Below are positions 10,789 to 20,563 of a stretch of DNA of 64,000 nucleotides, one piece after another; position 1 is the stretch's first letter; the number at the start of each line of letters is the position of its first letter. The stretch comes from Cardinalis cardinalis (taxonomy: Eukaryota > Chordata > Aves > Passeriformes > Cardinalidae). The notes below the pieces were generated by a model, which saw only the letters and a program-made list of their open reading frames with translations, had not been told where the DNA came from and made no database searches. The DNA is taken from the NCBI GenBank assembly GCA_014549065.1, contig JACDOX010000161.1, positions 1,322,198-1,386,197 of the forward strand, in the 5' to 3' direction. A program made the position numbers and the translations under genes.

Positions 10789-12605
10789 CACAGAATCATT
10801 AGGTTGGAAAAGACTTCTAAGATCATTGAATCCATCCTTTGACCCATCACCACCTTGTCAACTTAACCACAGAACTTAGTGCCACATCTGGAAATCTCTT
10901 GAAATCCTCCAGGAATAGTGACTTCACCGAGTCCCTGGGCAGCCCATTCCAATGCTTAACAACCCTTTCAGTGAAGGAAGTCCTTCTGAAGTCCAGCCTG
11001 AACCTCCCCTGGCACAGGTTGAGGCCATTTCCTCTTGTCCAGTTACTTGTTGCCTGGGGAAATAGGTCAACACCCACCTGGCTATACCCTCCTTTCAAAC
11101 AGTTTTAGATAGTGATCAGGTCTCCCTTGAGCCTCCTCTTCTCCAGCCTAAACAACCCCAACTCCATACAGAACTTGTGCTCCAGACCCTTCCCCAGCTC
11201 CATTGCCCTTCTCTGGACATTCTCCAGCACTTTAATGTCTTTCTTGGGGTGAGGAGCTCAAAACTGGACACAGGATTTGAGGTGTGGCCTCACCAGTGCT
11301 GGGTACAGGGGGACAATCCCTGCCCTGCTCCTGCTGGCCCCACCATTGCTGGCACAGGCCAGGATGCCATTGCCCTTCTTGGCCCCCTGGGCACTGCTGG
11401 CTCATGTTCAGCTGCTGTCACCAGCACCCCCAGGTCCTTTTCCTGTGGCAGCTTTGCAGCCACTCTGCCCCAGCCTGTGGCACTGCCTGGGGTTTGTGTG
11501 ACCCAAGGGCAGGACCTGGAAACCTTGGCTCATGATCTAGCCTGTCCAGATCCCTCTGAACAATCTTCCACTCTCCAGCAGATCTACATTCCGACCCAAC
11601 TTGGTGTTGTCCATAAACTTAGCAAGGGTATACCTGACACCCTTGTAAAGGTCACTGATGAAGATACTACACAGAACTGGCTCTAGTACTGAGCCCTGGG
11701 GAACACCACTGGTGACCGGCCACCAAGTGGATGTAACTCCTTGCACCAACACATTCTGGGCCTGGCCACCCGGCCAGATTTTAACTCAGTAAACAGTATA
11801 CCCGTCCAAGACACGGGCTGCCAGCTTTTACAGAAAAATGCCATGGGCAACAATATTGAAAACTTTGCTAAAGTTTAGGTAGACAATATCCAGCAGCTCT
11901 TCCATCATCCATTAGGAAGGTCACCTGGTCTTAATAGGGGATTGCATTGACCAAGTAGGACCCGTCTTTCCTAAATCCCTGCTGGTTGGGCCTGATCCCC
12001 TGGTTGTCCTGTATGTTCTGTGTAATTACAATCAAGACAATCTGTTCCATAACCCTCCCCAGCAGTGAGGTCAGACCTATCAGCCTGTAGTTCCCCAGAT
12101 CCTCCTTACAACCTTTTTTTGTGGATGAGTATCACGTTGGCCAGCCTCCAGGTTAGCCCTTCCCAGTTAGCCAGGACTACTGGTGGAGAATTTCTTGATA
12201 AGTACTTCTTCCAGCTTCCTCAGTACCCTTGAATGAATTCCATCCAATCCCAAAGAATTCTGAGTGTCTAAATGGCTTAGTACTTCATCATGTATTGCAG
12301 AAGATCTGGCTGGTTGCCCTCAAGATGAGTCTTACTGTTAAAGACTGAGGCAAAGAAGACATTGAGGACCTCAGCCTTTTCCTCATCCTTGGTGATAATG
12401 TTTTCCACGCCCAATAAAGGATGGAGATTTTCCTTGGCCTTCCTTTTGTTGAGGTAATTATAAAACCACTTTTTATTATCTTTCACAGCAGTGGCCAAAT
12501 TGAGTTTTAGTTGAGCTTTTGCCTTTCTAATTTTCTCTCTACATGTGCCAATGACATCTTTGTACTCTTCCTGAGTACAACTACTTCTTCCAAAAGTCAT
12601 AAATC
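10789..12605 (-). mobile_element. CR1 LINE, 5'-truncated, minus strand
   Basis: This CR1 lies on the minus strand. Its 3' end is at 10789 (complement of ACAGAATCATTAGGTTGGAAAAG) and its truncated 5' end near 12605. On the minus strand a 107-codon frame (12600-12277) reads KAKAQLKLNLATAVKDNKKWF, typical of CR1 between endonuclease and polymerase. A frame at 11752-11537 reads TSGVPQGSVLEPVLCSIF and then KFMDNTKLG: the polymerase active-site box F-A-D-D has become F-M-D-N, losing an aspartate. The 3' 750 bp are closely similar to positions 4285-5060, in opposite orientation, so both belong to the same subfamily. Confidence 0.93.
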
Positions 12606-13544
12606 CTCCCTTTTTATCTCTAAGTTACTAATTATACTGAAATACTGATTAACATGTCAAGCTTCTGAATTATCCATGGATGTGGTACTACAGCATTTTA
12701 GTTCATACTAAAGCTCATACAGTGTCAAGGCAAATCTATTACACTCCATAATATGCTTTGATCCCTTCATGATGCCATTTTCGTACACACAAACTTCATA
12801 TAGCTTTTCAAAACACTTTCCAATGTAACCCATGGAAGGTGCATTCCATGAGTTCACATAACATGTTTTATTTGCTAATACAGATGCAAGAGCCTCAGCT
12901 CAGTGATTAGGCTGCACTCACTTAAGTCTGCCAGTGTATAGCAAGCACAGAGGTAGGAGCAGAAAGCTCTCAGTATGCACAGCTTATGCCATACCCTGCA
13001 ATCCTTTTCATGCACATAAAAGGCTAGGTGTCACCAGTTTTACACATGCTCTTTATGATCAGTTCTTGCAATCTTGCCCCTTCCTCATTCCTGCAAATGA
13101 TGGTATTGCCCATGACTTGTGTCTCGGAATTATCAACAGTGAGCCACAAAGAAACCTACAGGGAATCCAGGAACGTGCACTTCTTGTAAAACTGTGTGGA
13201 CACAGTTCATAGTACAAGGAAGACACCAAACTGATGGTCTACTACTGATGTCTCATCAGCCACTGATGAGAGGACCAGCAGCAAGGACAAAATACAATTT
13301 AAGAAAATCAAGTATTTTCTATGCGGAAAAGGTATCAACCTATCCTCATCAAAACCCAGGACTTGCAGAGCAGCATAGCAGTATCACAGAATGCCTAGGC
13401 AACCCTAAAGTGTACTTAGTCTCCTGCCCAGCAAAGCAGCGAGGCCATCTGTTCCCATCCCCAAGGTCAAACACGCAGACTGCACAGGCATTTGAGTCAG
13501 CAAAGGAAAAGGAGTCTTAGTTCCTCAACTATCTGGTACAGTTT
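12606..13544. other. no gene seen
   Basis: Unique-looking sequence. Two overlapping + strand frames (12934-13212 and 13194-13520, 92 and 108 codons) have no recognisable domain and are probably chance. Confidence 0.45.
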
Positions 13545-14550
13545 GATAGAGGAATCCTGATGTATCTGAATGATTATCAAGGGAGGTGGCTGTCCCCTTT
13601 ACTCTGCTCTAGTGAGACTCCACCTGAAGTACTGCATCCAGCTCTGGAATCCTTGGTAAGAAATGGACATGAAAGGACATGGAAAAGACATGGACCTATT
13701 GGAGCAGGTTCAGAGGAGGGCCACATGACTTAGGGCTGGAGCACCTCTGATATAATGAAAGGCTGAGAGATTTGGGGTTGAACAGCCTGGAGAAGAGAAG
13801 GCTCTGGGGAAATCTTATTGTGCCCTTTTAGTACTTATAAAGGGGACTTACAAGAAAGATTATCACAGACCTTTTAGTAGGGACTGTAGCGATAGGACAG
13901 AGGTAATGGTTTTAAGCTTAAGAAAGGTATACAGACTAGATATTTGGAAGAAATATTTTACAATGAGGGTGGGAAACACTGCCAAAAGTTTCCCAGAGAG
14001 CTGGTGGATGCCCTTGAAGCATTCAAGGTCATACTGGATATGGATTCAAGCAACCTGATCTAACAGGAGATGTCCCTGCTTACTGCAGGGGCGTTGGACT
14101 GGATGACTGTCGCAGACATCTTTCATGAGAAATCCTTTCTTAGGATTTCTGAGAGCTGCAGTTCCAGCGACAAATGTAAACAATGGTTATCTGCTGCTGT
14201 GGAATGTAACAGGTGCATTTGTGATTAGCCCATCCTGGGTGTTTATGGTTGATAGCCAATGAAGGACTGAGCTCTCTGAGAGAGAGCTCCATTGTTTTGT
14301 TTTCTTGTGCATTCTATTCTATTTTATTCTTAGCATAGCAGCCTCTGGGAGAAACCTTCTCCCCCTTTCCTTTCTCTTTCTAATATAATGTAATATATAT
14401 ATATATAAGATAATAAATCAAGCCTTCTGATGGAGTCAAGGCTCTCGTCTCTCTCTCATCCTGGAAACCCTCCTGAACACTACCACAGATGACCTTTATA
14501 AAAGTCCATTCCAATCCAAAATATTTTAGGACTGTGATTCTGTGACATTC
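13545..14550 (+). mobile_element. CR1 3' tail, split by a solo LTR
   Basis: About 620 bp of CR1 3' sequence: the ...YCIQLWNPW block near 13636, LERLRDLGLNSLEKRRLWGN-like sequence at about 13755-13810, then the terminal block ending GGGCGTTGGACTGGATGAC at 14107. It resumes after the LTR with GATGACCTTTATAAAAGTCC and ends in TCTGTGAC near 14548. Frameshifted and non-coding. Confidence 0.9.
14108..14487 (+). mobile_element. solo LTR, inserted in a CR1 tail
   Basis: A 380-bp element beginning TGTCGCAGACATC and ending AACACTACCACA. It is flanked by a perfect 6-bp duplication, GATGAC, at 14102-14107 and 14488-14493. GATGAC occurs once in the intact CR1 consensus, so the empty site can be inferred exactly. 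An AATAAA signal at 14412-14417 places the element on the + strand. A short AT dinucleotide run (about 14394-14408) lies just before it. It is of a different LTR family from those at 2012 and 8465. No retroviral coding sequence remains. Confidence 0.92.
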
Positions 14551-17500
14551 CAGGATGCTAACTGAAGAAGAAAAGTAAACAAAAAAACGCCCCACATACT
14601 GTTCCTGCAAACTCCAAGGGACTGATCCTATGGACCAAGACAACTTCACCTAACCATATACAAATCCCAAAATATTAGTAGGCATTTGGAGGACATGTAC
14701 CACATATAGCTGGAGTAAAGGTATGCAGGTCACTAAGTAAGGCGGAGTATTCCCTCCATAAAGGGAATAAGCAGAAAATACTCAAGAGACAAGTGAATGA
14801 CTTGTTAGGGCTATAAGATAACAAAAAAGAAAGATTGTTATACGTCCTACTGTTTACCGGAAAGGTAAGGAATAATTAAGTAACTAACTTAGGTAGAATT
14901 GTTTAGTCTTCTGTATATTTACAACAGTATCCAAAAGAATCATGCCCAGCAAGCAATTGGGCATTGGAGTGTCTGGATCTGCCTAAGTTGCCTATCCTTT
15001 AACATCAGCATCTATACATACCTCCTTTGCCTTTTTCCCCCACATCATGAGCACTCTTGAGAATTAAAATCCCAAAAATCAATGGGACTAGACTTCCAAG
15101 AAAGCAAAAGGGCTTGTTTCCTCATATAACAGCTTCCAGATGGTTGGCTTTTCTTGATGAAAGATGTTGCAAATGCAAAGTTTATACATGAGTTTAAGGG
15201 GTGACTAGCGAAGTTTTTGGAAAAGATTCTCTGATGCAGATAAAAAGATTCTCATGTAGAGTTCAGAAAATAATGAAAATGGACATAAGTTGGCAAAGTT
15301 AAACAAGCAAAATGCACTTATGCTTCTAATTATACTTGTCGAGGCATTAACTTACACTATCTTGTCCAGTAAGTATACCCATGGTCTGAATCAGTTTGAT
15401 TGCTCTTACACACTTTTCTTTAGTATTTTGGATTGTCTTCCTACTGCTTCATAAGATAGACAGCTACTGTGTTCTAGACAACATGGCTGGCAGGAATGAC
15501 TTATGATATGTTTCAGAAATGCAACAAATGGCAGAATGTATCTGAAAACCATTTGGAAATGCAAACAACCTATGAAATGGACTTAAATAAAGAAATGGGC
15601 AATGTTATATGAAATTACTAGACAGGCTAATTATGACTTTATAGGAAGTAGCAAACTGTGTAAGATTCTGTATTTTGGAAAAGTTCTGAGGGATAGCAAC
15701 GTAGCTCTGTTGAAAATAAAACACTTAAAGTATGATAAATCTAGTATGCAAAAAAGGAATTAATAGGAATAGTCTTCTATTACCATTTGCAACATACAAA
15801 ATTGCAGTAGAAATTCCTGCCTGTGACACCAGTTATTTTTTCAGAAGTGTTGAAGATTTGAATCTGGCAACAGAAAGTGATAATTTTCAAGGTATACAAG
15901 CAACTTCTGTCCAACCATCTTTTAGTAAAAAACATTGATTACATTCTGATTATTCCTTATCCACATAGAAAGGTATAAAATTACTTTGAGATATGCAGCA
16001 TATTCTGCATCTAAACACAAAACTCAAGGCTTTTAGCAACACAACCACTTTTAATCAACACTGCTTTCATATTTAAATTTGACAGGTTGTTTAATGTTTA
16101 ATTAGTTACAAAAATTCTATGAAGGGACTATATGTTTTAGGGATTGTCTTCCAGCGAATAACTGTTGTAGTTTAAAAAAAAAAGATTTCATAAAAAAATG
16201 AAGTCTTTGATAAAGATCAAATTGATAAAATGCTGGGATACAAATTTGCAGAAATTTATTTGAAATTATTTGAAACAGATTCCATTAGATCCTGACTGAT
16301 CTAAGTGGGCACCTCTGCAAATTAACTTCATAGACAAAAGCATAAAAATATTGAAGTGATTAAATAATCTTCCTGTAACAAAAGTAGCCACTTCTCTTTA
16401 ACAAAGAAATTGATCATTTTCCTATAGACTGAAATGTTACTATAAATTCAAATACTCACAAATATATTGACTCAGGGAAGATGTATAGTGATATTTGTAA
16501 GTATATTTTAAATTTCTGCCATAGCCTCGATTTGTTCTTTCCACACAGATAGACACATAAAGTTCCATGATTTCAGGAAGAAAATCAACAGACAAGTGCT
16601 TTTATCCTCCAACTTTACATATTCACCACAGCTCACCCTACTAAGGTTGCCAAGCACATAACAATGCAAGTGACAATTGACACAACAGAATATATCCAGG
16701 ATTAAAATACCTAATATCAATGCTTTCTTTAGCAACATAGATGACATGAATGTTGCTAAAGCTTTACCATCGAATTAGGTCACATCACTTTGGCAACAAT
16801 TTTCTGGTAAAACTACTCAGTATCTGACACCTCTATTTGGTTTTCCACCAAACAAAATAGTATGAACCTTGTTCATATGAAATTTAAAATTGTATGAAAC
16901 ACAAATCATAAAAGCTTTCCAAGTACAAGCTAAATTAAGGCATCTGTATTTGCCAGAGAGAATGAAAGATACTTATCAAAACATCTTTTACCTTTCATTG
17001 AATGCATTGCAATATATTTTTATTAAATTAGATTGCTTATAGTTGTGTCTCATTTTCATGTTTTTGAAAAGGTTAGTCATCTGAGTCCCTCTTAAACCAC
17101 CCAGACATCCAATGAGGTAGAAGATCTCAGCTTAAGTTACTAGTTTAGCATCTCTCAAAAATCAGGTTCCACAGCAGAAATATCAAGACATAGCCTCACC
17201 TGTGGAAGGGCTTTAAATAGTTTTGTTAATTCAAGATTGTTCTGTTATAGACTTAAATCTCTGTCAATCAAGATCTTGTTTGTATGTACTTAATCCTATT
17301 TCCCAGTATTTTTTACTAAATAGTTGCCATAGCTTAAGATGGTTACACAGGGCCCTGAAAATCAGAGTGAATCTACTAACGTAAGAGCAATTTCAATTTT
17401 TTTCTGTAGGGACAGGGGGAGTAAGTTGGTTGTAGACCATTCCACACAAATGTCAGGTGCTCTTAGCAGGAGGTATTAAAAAGATGTGACTGGTAAACCA

Positions 17501-17734
17501 TAGGCTGGCAGAACATGTGGGGACACAGACCAGTACATAGGTAAAGGGAGAACTCCACGGTTTACATGGATTATAGCATTACTGGCAACACAGACTGCTG
17601 CTACTGTGTATAAAGCTTCAGAGATACTTTTCTGATTAGTAACAGGCTGCAGATGGCGATGCACAGGGGCTAGTGGGAGATACAAGCAGTCAGATGCAAG
17701 GGCACCATACATAGCCTCAACATACACATACATA
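14551..17734. other. no gene recognised
   Basis: AT-rich sequence upstream of the CpG island. The longest frame is a 113-codon minus-strand one (17817-17476) whose first residues run through the CR1 tail; the rest has no known match. I see no repeat I can name between about 14551 and 17734. Confidence 0.45.
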
Positions 17735-17928
17735 CCCACTGGAGGAACTTCTTGAGCTTGGCAAGCACTGGGACAGGCTGCCCACCGAGGTCCCGGATAT
17801 CCCCTCTCTGAAGACATTCAAAACCCACCTGGACATGTTCCTGTGTAACCTGCTATGGGTGACCCTGCCTTGGCACGGGGGGTTCGGACTAGATGATCTC
17901 CAGAGATCCCTTCCAACTCTGTGACTTT
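17735..17928 (+). mobile_element. CR1 3' tail fragment
   Basis: Typical CR1 3' block on the + strand: a stretch reading AGGCTGCCCACCGAGGTCCC, then CTGGACATGTTCCTGTG, then GACTAGATGATCTCCAGAG and a TCTGTGACTTTAT end. About 190 bp, strongly 5'-truncated and well preserved. Confidence 0.92.
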
Positions 17929-17984
17929 ATACACCTGGAAGGAACAGATTCAGCCTGCCAGGAGAGCAGCCCGTTATCTCACTT

Positions 17985-18125
17985 AGTGCTAACCTCCCTG
18001 GAAGTGTTTAAGGAAAGACTGGACGTGGAACTCAGTGCCGTGTCCAGGTGACATAGTGGCGTTTGGTCATGGATTAGAATCGGCGACCTCAGAGGTCTTT
18101 TCCAACCCAATGGATTCTGTGAATC
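17985..18125 (+). mobile_element. CR1 3' tail fragment next to the CpG island
   Basis: A second, different CR1 tail on the + strand: TAACCTCCCTGGAAGTGTTT, GACTGGACGTGGAACTC, TTTCCAACCCAATGGATTC and a TCTGTGAATC end. It abuts the CpG island, with only about 60 bp separating it from the previous tail. Confidence 0.88.
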
Positions 18126-18169
18126 GGTGCGCCAGCTGGGACAAGGGCCCAACGCACGCATTCGGGCCG

Positions 18170-18780
18170 GAAGGCCACGTGGGCTGAGAGCAGCCACTGG
18201 GCACGCCGGGGCCTTGGCTCGGCCCCCCGCACAAGTTCGGGGTCGACAGGGCTGACGCGAGGCCACTGGCGAGTCGGCGGGACAGGAAAGACGACAGGCA
18301 TAGTGGCGGCAGCGCTTCCCTTTCCATCGCCACTTGTCGCCGGCGACCCACTCCTCCTCCGCCTCCCCCCCTCTCGAAAATGGCAGCGCGGGCCACGGGC
18401 GGTGGGGGAGCGGCCCGCCCGCCGCCATCTTGAAGCGGGAGGGACAGCGGCCGCCGAGCCCCTCTTGCCCGGCCTCCTGCCGGAAGTGGCGTCAGGCGGC
18501 CCCCGCGCGGCCACACCCCCCCGCCGGGTCTCGCACTGTCGCCGCGCGCCTCGCACGGCGCCGGGCCCTCCGTGTGCGCACCCCCCCGCGCGGGCCGAGA
18601 ACCGGGCGGGCGCGCGCCCCGGGCCGGGCGCCGGGGAAGCCGCCGCGCGCCAGCCGTTACCGCAGTCCCCGCCCCTTCCGGGGCGCTCGACCGCGCCGCC
18701 GCCCCCGCCTCCCTCCGTCCGCCCGTCGGTCCCTCCCTCCCGCTCCCGCTCTCCTTTTGTGAGTTATAGCAACCGTTGCC
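18170..18780 (+). promoter_or_regulatory. CpG-island promoter of an unidentified gene
   Basis: The sequence turns abruptly from AT-rich to very GC- and CpG-rich at about 18140 and stays so to about 19300. It holds motifs typical of TATA-less housekeeping promoters: an ETS site CCGGAAGT at 18480-18487, a YY1-type GCCGCCATCTTG (18421-18432, site oriented to the minus strand), AAAATGGC at 18377-18384 and several GC boxes (for example CCCCGCCCC near 18668). A palindrome GCAACCGTTGC (18769-18779) contains a MYB-type AACCGTT. There is no TATA box. The YY1-type site pointing left leaves room for divergent transcription. The transcription start cannot be placed from sequence alone. Confidence 0.75.
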
Positions 18781-18992
18781 TTGTGAGTCGAGCGCCATAG
18801 TCACCGTAGTCCTGGCGACTGTTACCCATCAACAACAGCCGCTCCGCTCCCGCTCCTGCTCCTCCTCCTCCTGCCGCTGCTCCGCACCCCCTGCCTCACC
18901 GTCACCCACCACAACAACAACAACAACAACCGCAGCCGCCGCCAGCAGCAGCAGCGACAGCGGGAGCGCCGCCGCAGCCCGCCCCGGTACAG
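18500..18992 (+). other. probable 5' untranslated first exon, gene unidentified
   Basis: The GC-rich block ends in CCCCGGTACAG followed by GTGAATGC, a good splice donor (exon end 18992, intron from 18993). The sequence before it is triplet-rich: CTCCTCCTCCTCCTGCCGCT, a CAA run at about 18908-18932, then CAG and GCC runs. No ATG opens a frame reaching the donor: the frame starting at a TTG (18776) and the frame after a TAG at 18807 both run open but lack ATG. An ATG at 18380 starts a 17-codon frame that stops at 18431. The simplest reading is a non-coding first exon whose coding exons lie beyond the window. The exon start (18500) is a guess. I do not recognise the gene. Confidence 0.5.
18906..18956 (+). 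repeat. triplet-repeat run in the first exon
   Basis: A CAA/ACA run of about seven units (18908-18930) passes into CAGCCGCCGCC and then into CAGCAGCAGC. Such tracts commonly vary in length between individuals. Confidence 0.8.
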
Positions 18993-20486
18993 GTGAATGC
19001 GCTCGGCGGGCGCACCCCGGCCCTCCCTCCTCCTTCTCCGCGAGGCATCCGGGCCCGGGATGCGCCCTCGGGCTGCGCCCGTGCTCGCGGGGAGGCGAGG
19101 GGACGCGAGGCTCCCCGCCGACCCCCCGCGGCCCTCCTGGGAGCGCTGTGCGGTCGGGGGGAGAGGGGCGGCGGGCATTGACGGGGGTGTCGGGCGGGGA
19201 GCGGGGCCGGCTGCCGTGCGGGCCGAGGAGGAGGAAAGGCTGGGCGATGCCGGGCACGCAGGCACGCTGCGGGACCTCCCGGACAATCGCTGGGCTGCGG
19301 TGGGTGTGCGTCTGAGTTGGGTCTCGTTTGTACGGGTCGGGAGATGGAGAAATCGGGGAACGCGCTGCGGCCTCAGTCAAAGGTTAATGGCTTTAAACCT
19401 GAAAAAAGCCGTTGGGTTGAGAGGAAAGATGCAGCCGGAGACGGATCCTGTAGGACAGCAAGAGTAGGGGTTGATTTCCCCCTTTCTCTTAGAGGGGCCT
19501 TGTTCTGATTTGATTTGACTACTAAATGACTAAATGTTGCAGGTTTTCGTGAACTTGCTGTATCTTTTAATGATACTCTCGTACTATCGATCATATCAAC
19601 CCCCTTTTATTTTTGTGCTTTCTCTGTGTAATTTTTTCTTTTATTCATAATTAATGTTGCAGTTTGTTTTTGTGCAAGCTATATTTTCTTTGTATTGTGA
19701 AGTGGGGTTTTGTTTATTCAATACCCCCACCAGTACATACACAGAGTAGCAAGCTGGTTTTTTTTTCTTATTGCACTCTTTCTGCAGGAAATTGTTTTTA
19801 AATTATGCTTTCATAGTGACAGTGTAGCATGGAACAGTGCCTGTGTAGGTCTAGTTTATTGCACAGTGAGTTACGTTCATGTTGAGAGAATCCATTTGTT
19901 TCCTTAAACTCTCCACGATGAAGGAAATTCAAGGTACTGACTGTGGGTTTCAGTGCTAAGCAGCAAAGAAAGGAGAAAAAAACAGTATGAAAAAGAAGTC
20001 TGTATGATTTTGTTAGTGGTACTGCTTTTCAAGAGTTCTTTTGTGAAAGAGGGAAGGGGCTGCTATTTACCCCTCAAAGAGATGTAGGAGGACTCATGTT
20101 ATTAATGAGTAGACTTCCTTCTTAGTTTTAGTCCAAAATGCTTACTTTCTTCATCCATTTTGTGATTGCTTATTAAGATCTAAAGATTTGTGTTGTCATT
20201 GATGTCAAATCATACTTCATATACTTTTTTAATTCTTTGGATGAAATGAATTTTTGGCGTCTTTTATGGCAGTGAAACATTTAACGTCTTAACATTTCCA
20301 TACCCACTTCCACTCTCTCCTTTGACTTGTCTAATCATGTGTTGTTTTAGTAGATCTGAAGTGGTGACTTATTTATTTCTTTATTTATTTAGTAATTAGG
20401 AAAAATTAGGAAAAATAATGCTTTTGTTTTTAATCTAAACCCTACATATAATTGTGCATACACCTTTTCCATTTTTATATCCTTAG

Positions 20487-20563
20487 ATATCCAGTGTAAG
20501 ATACGGGATTTGTCTTACATTGGAACTATCAATGAGTGTGACTGGGGCAATTTTTTCAAGCAG
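20487..20563 (+). other. candidate exon, weak
   Basis: A pyrimidine-rich stretch ending in CCTTAG (20481-20486) precedes 77 bp that end in CAG followed by GTATTA. Two frames are open throughout, one reading IQCKIRDLSYIG and the other containing an ATG at 20532. The peptide is not recognised. Signals of this quality occur by chance in a long intron. Confidence 0.2.

Noticed and set aside
17476..17817. 113-codon minus-strand frame
   Set aside because: Its start lies in a CR1 tail and the remainder has no known match; no splice or promoter signals.
17979..19467. Many long overlapping frames (up to 245 codons) in the CpG island on both strands
   Set aside because: Long open frames are expected in GC-rich DNA with few stop codons. 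Proline-, arginine- and alanine-rich compositions in all frames indicate shadows.
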